A stretch of 64,000 bases of DNA, from the NCBI RefSeq assembly GCF_002139935.1, contig NZ_CP015578.1:930001-994000 (forward strand), read 5' to 3'. How positions within the stretch are numbered: the stretch's first letter is position 1; the number at the start of each line of letters is the position of its first letter. This stretch comes from Campylobacter lanienae NCTC 13004. GTDB lineage: Bacteria > Campylobacterota > Campylobacteria > Campylobacterales > Campylobacteraceae. Made by a program: the position numbers and the translations under genes. Shown piece by piece: positions 1-7,864 of the stretch. The notes beneath the pieces are model-generated. The model worked only from the letters and a program-made list of their open reading frames with translations. It was not told the DNA's origin and ran no database searches.

Positions 1-277
1 AAATTCCATCTATACTATCATCATTATTTAAAAGCTTAATCAAAGCCAAAAGCTCACTTTGCGTTGTAGTTTCAGGTAGCTTGTGAGCTACTGAGCCCAT
101 GTGAGCAGCAATAGTAGATCTCTCTTTACTAGCGACATAGGTTTGGCTAGCCTTATCTTCGCCTACTAAAACCACGGCTAGAGTTGGCGTAATTCCTTTG
201 CTTTTTAGCTCCAAAACCTCATCAGCAACTCTTTGTTTAACCCTATTGCTTATCTCTTTGCCATCAATTATTTGCAT
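1..277 (-). CDS. folD: Bifunctional methylenetetrahydrofolate dehydrogenase/cyclohydrolase FolD, N-terminal part
   Basis: Cytosolic enzyme of one-carbon metabolism that interconverts 5,10-methylene-, 5,10-methenyl- and 10-formyl-tetrahydrofolate. The gene reads leftward and its 3' part is outside the window, so only about 92 residues are visible. They begin MQIIDGKEIS and include LAVVLVGEDKASQTYV followed by K54, the family signature with the conserved Tyr and catalytic Lys, then the LPETTTQSELL region. Where many members have a Cys after the catalytic Lys, this one has Ser/Thr (SKERST). The ATG at 277 is the start. The 76 bases to the divergent cytochrome gene must hold both promoters. Confidence 0.93.
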   Translation of the reverse strand, partial: MQIIDGKEISNRVKQRVADEVLELKSKGITPTLAVVLVGEDKASQTYVASKERSTIAAHMGSVAHKLPETTTQSELLALIKLLNNDDSIDGI

Positions 278-353
278 TTTTGCCCTTTTTATGTATTTTT
301 TAATTACAAAAATTGTATCATACCCAAATTCAAATTAAATTCAAGTGAGATAT

Positions 354-719
354 ATGAAATTTATTAGCTTTTTTTTGCTTTTTGCTACTTTTGCTTTTTG
401 TAGTGAGTTTATCACCAAAAGTGAATACGCCAAAATGCTATACAAAAATCCAAGAGGCATAGGGTGTCATAAATGCCACGGCGATAAGGGCGAGGGAGCC
501 TTAATAGTCAAATACAAAGCATTTAACAAAAAGAGTAATAAATATGAAGAGAAATCTCTAAAAGCACCAAGGATAAATAATCTCGATTTCAAAAGATTTC
601 AAGCAGCTATTACTGATTCTAAGGGCATTATGCCATCATATTTTCTTACTCAAAATGAGATTTTAAATTTATTTGAATACATAACTTCATTTAATAAGGA
701 TAAAAAAGATGAGAAATAA
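354..719 (+). CDS. Small periplasmic c-type cytochrome
   Basis: 121-residue exported single-heme cytochrome. Residues 1-17 form a signal peptide rich in Phe and Leu. The heme attachment motif CHKCH is at residues 38-42, and M93 in GIMPSYF is the likely distal axial ligand. A GTG nine bases upstream (345) is in frame, but the ATG at 354 starts a normal signal peptide and is preferred. It is probably an electron carrier of the periplasmic respiratory chain; the partner cannot be read from the sequence. The 3' end overlaps hemL by 11 bases. This pairs a heme protein with a heme-biosynthesis gene. Confidence 0.82.
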   Translation: MKFISFFLLFATFAFCSEFITKSEYAKMLYKNPRGIGCHKCHGDKGEGALIVKYKAFNKKSNKYEEKSLKAPRINNLDFKRFQAAITDSKGIMPSYFLTQNEILNLFEYITSFNKDKKDEK

Positions 720-1980
720 AGATGAATTCCTCAAAGCACAAAAATATATTCCAGGTGGTGTAAATTCGCCTGTTCGTGCCTTTGGTTCAGTTGGTTCTAC
801 TCCTGTGATGATAGATAGGGGTGAGCGTGAGTTTATCTATGATATCGAAAATAATGAGTATATTGATTATGTTTTAAGCTGGGGGCCACTCATCTTTGGG
901 CATTGTGATAAAGATATAGAAGATGCCGTGATATCAACGGCTAAAAAGGGACTAAGCTTTGGTGCGCCATGCTTATTAGAAACTGAGCTTGCTCAATTAG
1001 TATTATCTAAATTCCCTCATTTAGATAAAATTCGCTTTGTTAGTAGCGGGACTGAAGCTACTATGAGCGCTATTAGATTAGCTCGTGGATATAGCAAAAA
1101 AGATGGAATAATCAAATTTGAAGGTTGCTATCACGGTCATAGCGATGGATTATTAGTTAAAGCCGGTAGTGGAGCTACCACTTTTGGATATTCAAGTAGC
1201 TTAGGCGTCCCAAATGATATAGTCAAAAACACTCATCTAGCCAAATATAATGATCTAAATAGCGTCAAAGAGTGCTTTAAAAATGGTGATATTGGCGTTA
1301 TTATCGTTGAGCCAATCGCTGGAAATATGGGATTGGTGCCTGGTAGCGATGAGTTTTTACATGGGCTTAGAAAGATTTGTGATGAAAATGGTGCGGTTTT
1401 AATCTTTGATGAAGTTATGAGTGGATTTAGAGCTAGTGCCACTGGTAGCTATGGATTAAATAAGATTGAAGTCGATATAGTTACCTTTGGTAAGGTCATT
1501 GGTGGCGGTATGCCGTGTGCTGCTTATGCTGGAAAAAATGAGATAATGGAGCTAATTAGCCCACTTGGTGGAGTCTATCAAGCTGGGACGCTTAGCGGTA
1601 ATCCTGTTGCTATGGCTGCTGGACTAGCTGCGTTAAATAAAATTTATAATATGCCAAATTTATATGATGAGCTTGGTAAAAAGAGTAAATTTATAATTGA
1701 TACTATGCAAGATAGCGCAAATGAGATGGGAATTCCACTTCAAACAACTATGCGTGGGTCTATGTGGGGATTTTTCTTCAATGAAAATCCTGTTACTAAC
1801 TACACTCAAGCCCTACAAAGCGATACAAATTTATTTGCCAAATTCCACGCTCAAATGCTAAAGCGTGGCGTCTATCTAGCACCAAGCCAGTTTGAAACTT
1901 GCTTTGTTTGCAAGCCTCTAAGCCAAACTAGCTTAGACAAAACGGCACAAGCTATAAAAGAGAGTTTTAAATCACTATGA
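709..1980 (+). CDS. hemL: Glutamate-1-semialdehyde 2,1-aminomutase
   Basis: PLP enzyme converting glutamate-1-semialdehyde to 5-aminolevulinate in the C5 route to heme. At 423 residues it has the family's usual length. Visible signatures are the N-terminal YIPGGVNSPVRAF, SSGTEA (residues 112-117), FDEVMSGFR (233-241) and the PLP Schiff-base lysine K262 in FGKVIGGGMP. An AAGGA sits just before the ATG, inside the cytochrome gene. The stop overlaps the next start (ATGA), so hemL and the small membrane proteins that follow are probably co-translated. Confidence 0.97.
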   Translation: MRNKDEFLKAQKYIPGGVNSPVRAFGSVGSTPVMIDRGEREFIYDIENNEYIDYVLSWGPLIFGHCDKDIEDAVISTAKKGLSFGAPCLLETELAQLVLSKFPHLDKIRFVSSGTEATMSAIRLARGYSKKDGIIKFEGCYHGHSDGLLVKAGSGATTFGYSSSLGVPNDIVKNTHLAKYNDLNSVKECFKNGDIGVIIVEPIAGNMGLVPGSDEFLHGLRKICDENGAVLIFDEVMSGFRASATGSYGLNKIEVDIVTFGKVIGGGMPCAAYAGKNEIMELISPLGGVYQAGTLSGNPVAMAAGLAALNKIYNMPNLYDELGKKSKFIIDTMQDSANEMGIPLQTTMRGSMWGFFFNENPVTNYTQALQSDTNLFAKFHAQMLKRGVYLAPSQFETCFVCKPLSQTSLDKTAQAIKESFKSL

Positions 1981-2222
1981 GCCAAAAAAGCAAAAAGATA
2001 AACACCGCAATAAAAGCCGCTGATAGCCTAAGTCTTGGGATCTCAATCGTAGTTGCGGTGCTTATAGGCTTTGGGATCGGCTGGGGATTAAAAGAGCTAA
2101 CAGGCTCAAACTGGGGGCTTGGAGTTGGTATTTTCATAGGTGTTGGCGCTGCGATAAATAATATCTATAAGGCCTATAAATCTCAAGTTAAAAGCTATGA
2201 AGAGTTTAAAGAAAAGAGATGA
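1977..2222 (+). CDS. AtpZ/AtpI-like small membrane protein
   Basis: 81 residues with two membrane helices (about 19-38 and 46-63) separated by a short polar turn. The Gly-rich helices (GFGIGWGLKE, GLGVGIFIGVGAA) resemble the AtpZ/AtpI family, which is linked to ATP synthase c-ring assembly or Mg2+/Ca2+ transport. No ATP synthase genes lie nearby, so the role is inferred from family only. It overlaps hemL and the next gene by four bases each (ATGA). Confidence 0.7.
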   Translation: MSQKSKKINTAIKAADSLSLGISIVVAVLIGFGIGWGLKELTGSNWGLGVGIFIGVGAAINNIYKAYKSQVKSYEEFKEKR

Positions 2223-2683
2223 AATTTAAAAATTTAGCTATATTTTATCTAATCTTGGATCTATTATTGATAGCCATTACTTCGGCTTTTGGGGCGGTTG
2301 AGCTTTTGAATTCTCAAGTGGCTTTTATCTCTTCGACTTTAATATTATTTGCTAGTTATTTAGGCTACAAAAATAGAGTTAAAAATAGAAGTATAAACTA
2401 TGAATTAAGCGATAAAGAGCTTGAGATTTTTGAAGATGATGAGAATACTGGGGATGATAAAAACAGTGATAAAAATTCTATTAAATTTCGTAAAATCGAT
2501 ATCTTAGGCGCTTTTAAACCACTTAGATTGATTAGCTATCTTATTTTGATTGTAGCGTTTTTTGCTCTGCTTAGAGCTGGGATTTTTGAGCCTATATCGT
2601 TTTTAGTTGGGCTTGCTTTAATGCCTCTTGGGGTATTTTGCGCTGGAGTGTATTACTCTAAAAATAGTTTTGTGAGCAAATAA
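2219..2683 (+). CDS. Hypothetical four-helix membrane protein
   Basis: 154 residues, not recognised. Four hydrophobic helices are visible at about 6-26, 33-50, 103-120 and 126-145. They are separated by a long acidic loop (about 60-95, with FEDDENTGDDKN) that should face one side of the membrane. It is translationally coupled to both neighbours: ATGA with the AtpZ-like gene, and TAATG with the FliK-like gene. Its position between hemL and flagellar-type genes suggests a small campylobacterial envelope protein. Confidence 0.72.
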   Translation: MKFKNLAIFYLILDLLLIAITSAFGAVELLNSQVAFISSTLILFASYLGYKNRVKNRSINYELSDKELEIFEDDENTGDDKNSDKNSIKFRKIDILGAFKPLRLISYLILIVAFFALLRAGIFEPISFLVGLALMPLGVFCAGVYYSKNSFVSK

Positions 2684-4569
2684 TGATAATAGTTAATAAC
2701 ACCCAAACCCAACAACCAACCCCAAATAATAAAGACGAAAAGAAAACCACATCCAAAGAAAATAGCACCGCAACTTCACTAAATGATGGCAAAACCATCT
2801 TAAAAAACCAAAATCAAAATTTAGTAATCGAACAGACAAAGCTAGATTTAGAGCTAAATAAATTTACATCCAAGCTATTAAATGCTTTAAAATCAAATTT
2901 AGATGATGGGAGCTTTAAAGAAAATGCCCTATCACAGATCAAATCATCCCAAGTTGCCCCAAATCTAGCCAAAGATTTAGCACAAATATTAAAATCGATA
3001 AAATCTGATCCATCTCTAAGCCAATTAGGCGCTAAATTAGAGAATTTTATCAAGCCAGTAGAGCATATCAAAACCACAAATATAGCCCAAACTATCAAAG
3101 ATACAGGCGTTTTATTAGAAGCTAAACTCGCTCAAAGCTTAAAGCCAGAGATCCTTCCAATCTCTATCCAAAATTTGCTATCTCAGATGAAAAATATAGC
3201 AAATAAAGATCTATCTTTAGCTTTTATGACTCTAGCTAACGGATCAGATCTAGATCCAGCAAGTAGCCTTAGCCAGCTTTTAGATATCTTACAATCAAAT
3301 AAAATTAAAAATAATGAAACACTCAAAAACTCAAATTTCAAGCCACTTTTAAAAGCCAATACCAAACTTGAGTTAGCTGCTAAATTCCTAGATAAAATCG
3401 CACACCAAATCCAAACTAATCCCAAAAGCCCAATCTCAATAGAACAAAACATATCTCGCACCGCAGATCAAATTCAAAATATTATTAAAAATATAGAATC
3501 AAGCTTATCACAAATCAATTTTAATAATCCAAATTTAAAAAGCATAAAACCGCTAAATAATCAGCTAAATCAGATAATATCAGATATAAAAGAGATAATC
3601 TCAAATATCAAATCCCAGATCACCACACCAGCAAAAGCCATCCCAAGCAATAATCAAGCATTAGAGATAATAAAAAATCTAGATCCGCAAATATCAGCTA
3701 AATTTGCCCAAAATTTACAAAACAACCAATCCAAAATAGATCTATTAACCACTCAATTAAACTCAAATATCCAAGATCTAGCCACAGATATTTCAACCAC
3801 ACAAAATCAGATAAACAGCATAAATCCTACCCCAAATAGCCTAAATTTAAGCAACCTTATCCAATACATAAGCACCGATGCCAATAATCTAAATTTACAA
3901 GAAAAGCTATCAATGGCAGCTAGAAAGCTCTCAAATATTATTAATTTTTTTGACAAAAATAGCTTAGAAGCTAAAAACCATCTAATAGAGCTAAAAAATC
4001 TCATCAAATCCGCCAATTTAGCCAAATCTGAAATTTCAAATATCACCCCAAATGACCCAAATATCTCAGCCCAATCTCTACAAAACGATCTCAAAGCCAC
4101 ACTTTTAGCACTCAAAGACGCCACGGCCAACCAGCCAAGCCAAGCCGCCCTAAACCAAAATATAAATAGATTATTAACCCAAATTGAGATGCATCAGCTC
4201 ATCAGCTACGCACAAAACTCGCTCCAAACATATTTACCATACTCTTGGGATGCTTTAGAGAGTAGCAATATAGTATTTAAACAGGGCAAAAAAAAGAGAT
4301 TTTATGCTAAAATTGATCTGAATTTCACTCACTTTGGCAATGTCGATATCGTGCTTGCTTTAAGTGATAATAAATATATAGATATCAATATCGCCACTGG
4401 GACTGATGAGTTTAAGAATTTAATCCTAAATTCTAGTAAAGAGCTAAAAACAGCAATCACATCTCTAGGACTCATAATCAGTAGCTTTTCGCTAGCTTAC
4501 AAACCTAAAAAAACCCCATATAATCAAATAGATAGCGCATTTGATTTTGGATTTAATAAAAAGGCGTAA
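2683..4569 (+). CDS. FliK-like flagellar hook-length control family protein
   Basis: 628 residues. The long N-terminal part (1 to about 520) is a low-complexity sequence rich in Asn, Lys, Gln, Ser and Leu, with no Cys and few aromatic residues, as expected of an extended secreted ruler-type domain. The compact C-terminal part (about 525-620) carries RFYAKIDLNFTHFGNVDIVL followed by alternating beta/alpha segments, resembling the FliK C-terminal domain that switches FlhB specificity. The next gene encodes an FlhB C-domain paralogue, which supports a role with the flagellar export gate. This call is from architecture and context; residue identity is too low to be certain. Confidence 0.62.
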   Translation: MIIVNNTQTQQPTPNNKDEKKTTSKENSTATSLNDGKTILKNQNQNLVIEQTKLDLELNKFTSKLLNALKSNLDDGSFKENALSQIKSSQVAPNLAKDLAQILKSIKSDPSLSQLGAKLENFIKPVEHIKTTNIAQTIKDTGVLLEAKLAQSLKPEILPISIQNLLSQMKNIANKDLSLAFMTLANGSDLDPASSLSQLLDILQSNKIKNNETLKNSNFKPLLKANTKLELAAKFLDKIAHQIQTNPKSPISIEQNISRTADQIQNIIKNIESSLSQINFNNPNLKSIKPLNNQLNQIISDIKEIISNIKSQITTPAKAIPSNNQALEIIKNLDPQISAKFAQNLQNNQSKIDLLTTQLNSNIQDLATDISTTQNQINSINPTPNSLNLSNLIQYISTDANNLNLQEKLSMAARKLSNIINFFDKNSLEAKNHLIELKNLIKSANLAKSEISNITPNDPNISAQSLQNDLKATLLALKDATANQPSQAALNQNINRLLTQIEMHQLISYAQNSLQTYLPYSWDALESSNIVFKQGKKKRFYAKIDLNFTHFGNVDIVLALSDNKYIDINIATGTDEFKNLILNSSKELKTAITSLGLIISSFSLAYKPKKTPYNQIDSAFDFGFNKKA

Positions 4570-4571
4570 AT

Positions 4572-4838
4572 ATGGCAAAAAAGATCAAAAAAGCAGTCGC
4601 CCTAGGCTATAATAAAGATAAAAATAACGCCCCAAAAGTCCTAGCTAGCGGCAAAGGCGAAGTCGCTAATAAAATAATAGAAGCAGCTAAAATATATAAA
4701 ATTCCAATCAAAGAAGATAGCGATTTGGTAGAGATTTTAAGCAAGGTTGATATAAATCAAGAGATCCCACCAAATCTATATAAGGCAGTTGCGGAGGTTT
4801 TTAGCTTTTTGTATCGCACTACTAAGCTTAAAAATTAA
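4572..4838 (+). CDS. flhX: FlhB C-terminal-domain paralogue (FlhX)
   Basis: 88-residue soluble protein matching only the cytoplasmic C-terminal domain of the export-gate protein FlhB: KKAVALGYNKDKNNAPKVLASG, then KIYKIPIKEDSDLVEILSKV and EVFSFLYR. It has no membrane part and lacks the NPTH autocleavage loop, so it mimics the cleaved fragment. In Campylobacter and Helicobacter such stand-alone copies are called FlhX and can partly substitute for the cleaved FlhB domain. It follows the FliK-like gene by two bases and ends convergently, overlapping the last four bases of zupT. Confidence 0.85.
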   Translation: MAKKIKKAVALGYNKDKNNAPKVLASGKGEVANKIIEAAKIYKIPIKEDSDLVEILSKVDINQEIPPNLYKAVAEVFSFLYRTTKLKN

Positions 4839-5716
4839 TCCCCAAGCAAGATAAGGCTAATGGCCATAACCGCCATACCACCAACCAATCCATATAAGCT
4901 ATCATGAGCCTTATCATAGCTCCTAGCAGCAGGCAAAAGCTCATCAAAACTGATAAATACCATAATCCCCGCCACCACACCAAAGACAATAGCCATCACA
5001 CTATCATTGATAAAAGGCATTAAAATAATCGCTCCGATAATTGCCCCTATCGGCTCAGCAAGCCCAGATAAGCATGAGTAAGCAAAGGCTCGTTTTTTAT
5101 CATTTGTAGCGTGATAAATTGGCAATGATACAGCTAGCCCCTCAGGGATATTGTGTAGTGCCACAGCCACTGCTATCACCAATCCAAAGCTAAGAGACTC
5201 AATACTACTAACAAAGGTCGCAAAGCCTTCTGGAAAGTTGTGTAAGGTTATAGCAAAAGCAGTGATAATCCCTGTTCGCTTTAAGCGTTTTAATCCTAAG
5301 CTACTTATGCCCGGATGGTATGTTGGGCGTGGTTCATTGTGGCTAGGCAAAGGGCAAAATTTCAACTCATCAAGGCTATCTTTAGGCTCGTGTGGATTTA
5401 AATCACTTGGGATAAACTTATCTATCAAAGCAGTCAATAAAATTCCAACAAAAAAAGCTATAAGTCCGATAAATTCAGCATTTTTGCTATCATAAATCTT
5501 CGCAAACTCACGCATAGAATTTGGCAAAATCTCCATAAATGAGATATATATCATCACCCCAGCACTAAATCCTAAACCAACACTAAGTAGCCTAAAATCA
5601 TCTTTTTTACTAAAAAACGCTATAACCGCACCAATAGAAGTAGAAAATCCAGCAAAAAGAGTCAACAAAAACGCATATAATATCTGAGTGAGTTCAAATT
5701 CCATATCAATATCCAA
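4835..5716 (-). CDS. zupT: ZIP-family zinc transporter ZupT
   Basis: 293-residue inner-membrane metal importer of the ZIP family with about eight hydrophobic helices. The metal-binding signatures are clear: HNFPEG at residues 159-164 and HNIPEGLAV at 188-196, both in amphipathic helices. The loop at about 105-145 is rich in His, Asp and Pro and may be regulatory. M1 (5716) and M5 (5704) are both possible starts. It likely imports Zn2+, with Fe2+ and Mn2+ also possible by family precedent. The gene stands alone, convergent to flhX. Confidence 0.93.
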   Translation of the reverse strand: MDIDMEFELTQILYAFLLTLFAGFSTSIGAVIAFFSKKDDFRLLSVGLGFSAGVMIYISFMEILPNSMREFAKIYDSKNAEFIGLIAFFVGILLTALIDKFIPSDLNPHEPKDSLDELKFCPLPSHNEPRPTYHPGISSLGLKRLKRTGIITAFAITLHNFPEGFATFVSSIESLSFGLVIAVAVALHNIPEGLAVSLPIYHATNDKKRAFAYSCLSGLAEPIGAIIGAIILMPFINDSVMAIVFGVVAGIMVFISFDELLPAARSYDKAHDSLYGLVGGMAVMAISLILLGD

Positions 5717-5873
5717 ATAATAATTTTTATTATTAAACTATAAAATAGCTAAATTTATTCTTTAAATAGAAGCATTAATGCTAAAATTATAAAAAATTTA
5801 TCTATTTATTATAATTTTCGCATTTTATACGCCTTGAAATTTGACTAAATTCAATCATCTAAATAGCTCAAAT

Positions 5874-6863
5874 TTAAAAGCTAAATTTCTCCACCAAATC
5901 TTTATGATGAGCCATAGCCACATCGGGGTGAGATCTTATCATTCTTTTAAAATAGTTTTGAGCTACATTTCTAAGAAGTGGATTTTTAGGATCTGTATCT
6001 ACCCCTGTGCTCTCTTTTTTAAGATGGTTAGGAAGATCTAAAATCGGTATATCCTTATCAAGCTGAACACCCAAAAAATACGCTATAGAAAATCTCTCAT
6101 TAGGGGTTAAATTTACCCTATGGATTGTTGCTTTTAGATAGCCATTTGTAGCAAGCTCCAAAAACTCACCGATATTTACCACCACAGATCCCTCCATCGG
6201 TGGCACATCGATCCACTCGCCATTTAATAATCCTTGTAAGCCAGATTCACTATCTTGTAAAACAAAGGTAATTAGTCCCCCATCTTTATGAGAGCCAACA
6301 CCTTGGGTATTGCCATCAAATGCCGGTGGATACCTAAGTAATTTAGCGTGTGCGTAGGAATTCTCTCCATAAAGCTTATCAAAAGAGTCTTCAGGCAGCT
6401 CCAAAGCCATAGCAAAACCTTTAAGAAGTTTGAGTGTAGCCTTACTAGTTTGGTCAAACCACACATTAAATTTATCCCTTAGCTGTGGAATCTGCTTTGG
6501 AAAGAGATTTGGGCCTTGAATTCTCATCCAAATAGGTGAGCTCTCATCCCAATTTAAAGCCTCTTTATCGCTACCAGCGTCGATTTGCTCTCTATAATCC
6601 TTGCTACCAGCTGTATATTCTCCACCCTCTTTTGAGTAGCCTCTAAATTGCGGCGATTTAAGCATTGATATCTCTTCTTTCTCTTCTAAACTTAGAGCAA
6701 AAAACTCCTTGCTAAGCCTTTGTAGATCCTTACAAAGCTCCAAATCAATGCCGTGATTTATCAAATAGCAAGTCCCAAAAGTAGTAAATGCTGCCTTTAA
6801 ATCAGATATAAATTTATCCCTATTACTATCAAGCTCACTTAAATTTAATACCGGTATCTCCAT
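5874..6863 (-). CDS. Isopenicillin N synthase-like Fe(II)/2-oxoglutarate-type oxygenase
   Basis: 329-residue cytosolic non-heme iron oxygenase of the IPNS/plant-type dioxygenase superfamily. The N-terminal DIOX_N part has GTCYLINHGID (30-40). The iron ligands are visible as H192-K-D194 and H248 (HRVNLT), with R257-F-S259 as the co-substrate carboxylate site. The exact substrate is not predictable; bacterial homologues of this length are mostly uncharacterised. It ends in an AT-rich, gene-free stretch (5717-5873) and is 11 bases downstream of the gene before it, so it is probably the last gene of the metG-side operon. Confidence 0.88.
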   Translation of the reverse strand: MEIPVLNLSELDSNRDKFISDLKAAFTTFGTCYLINHGIDLELCKDLQRLSKEFFALSLEEKEEISMLKSPQFRGYSKEGGEYTAGSKDYREQIDAGSDKEALNWDESSPIWMRIQGPNLFPKQIPQLRDKFNVWFDQTSKATLKLLKGFAMALELPEDSFDKLYGENSYAHAKLLRYPPAFDGNTQGVGSHKDGGLITFVLQDSESGLQGLLNGEWIDVPPMEGSVVVNIGEFLELATNGYLKATIHRVNLTPNERFSIAYFLGVQLDKDIPILDLPNHLKKESTGVDTDPKNPLLRNVAQNYFKRMIRSHPDVAMAHHKDLVEKFSF

Positions 6864-6874
6864 ATTTGCTCCTT

Positions 6875-7864
6875 TTAAAATAGAGTTGGCTCTTTAATAT
6901 CTTGAGTCAAAATTGCCTCTAAACTCTCGAAATTTTCTAAGATTAAAGCATATCTAAACTCGCCTAGTTTTTTAATTTCAGATATATCTTTATATATAAA
7001 ATCAGCCATAAAAGCCACGCTACTACCAGCTTTTACGCAGATAATCACATCATCAAATTTCGCTCTTAAACTACTTGCTTCAAACCTAAAAAGATCCTCA
7101 TCACTCTCGCAAATTATAGCTCTATGACTTTGACCAAATTCTTGGATATTAAAAAATCTATCCACAAAAATCGCCCTAAAATGGCTAAATGCCTCAAAGC
7201 TACAAACACGAAATCCCACGCCACAACGATCGAAAAAGCTCATTATATTTACTAAATCTTTGATGAATATATTTGGGAATTTCAGATCACTATAATAATT
7301 ATCTTTAAACAAAATTGTAGTGTAAAATAGCGATCCATTATCTATCAAATTATAGTGTAAATCACTCAAACTATCATCATTTAAGCTAGAGTAAGAAAAG
7401 CTCAACTTATCTATCATTGTCTCATCAATACTCATCATATATGCGTTATTATCAGCTTCTATGATCTGCATAAAAGCTTGATTTAGATCGCAACTAAGCA
7501 AACATAAGGATTTTGGGCGATATAGACACTCCAAAATCGAGCTTTGTAACTTTGTAAGATGGACGAAATTTAACTCTTTTTGTGCTGAGAGAAATCTCAT
7601 CAATCTTATCATCGCCATAACCACACTATCAACTTTAATTATTGCTATTTCATCATCTTTGCTATTTAAGCTCAAATCAGTGATAATAGCATAAGCTCCA
7701 CTTTTGATAGCAAGCAATGCGTCTTCTATAGTCGCATTTAGAGCAAAATAAGCCATACCAACTTTAACCAAATTTGGATCTAGACAAAATCCATTTATCA
7801 TACTGATTTTTGGGCTATTTTTTAATTCGCCATTTAATAGCGTGGTTAGGTTTTCTATTCTCAT
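6875..7864 (-). CDS. Mur-ligase N-domain-like protein of unknown function
   Basis: 329 residues. The first part has the pattern seen in the N-terminal uridine-binding domain of MurE/MurF ligases: VKVGMAYFALNATIEDALLA, then KSGAYAIITD. The central ATP-binding domain with a P-loop is not seen, so this is not a working Mur ligase. The rest is a set of alpha/beta segments with Phe-rich stretches. It starts immediately after the metG stop codon (TAG then ATG with no gap), so it is translationally coupled to metG. Function unknown. Confidence 0.7.
   Translation of the reverse strand: MRIENLTTLLNGELKNSPKISMINGFCLDPNLVKVGMAYFALNATIEDALLAIKSGAYAIITDLSLNSKDDEIAIIKVDSVVMAMIRLMRFLSAQKELNFVHLTKLQSSILECLYRPKSLCLLSCDLNQAFMQIIEADNNAYMMSIDETMIDKLSFSYSSLNDDSLSDLHYNLIDNGSLFYTTILFKDNYYSDLKFPNIFIKDLVNIMSFFDRCGVGFRVCSFEAFSHFRAIFVDRFFNIQEFGQSHRAIICESDEDLFRFEASSLRAKFDDVIICVKAGSSVAFMADFIYKDISEIKKLGEFRYALILENFESLEAILTQDIKEPTLF

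Noticed and set aside
3183-4130. Leftward frames of 90-107 codons
   Set aside because: Shadows of the low-complexity FliK-like gene.
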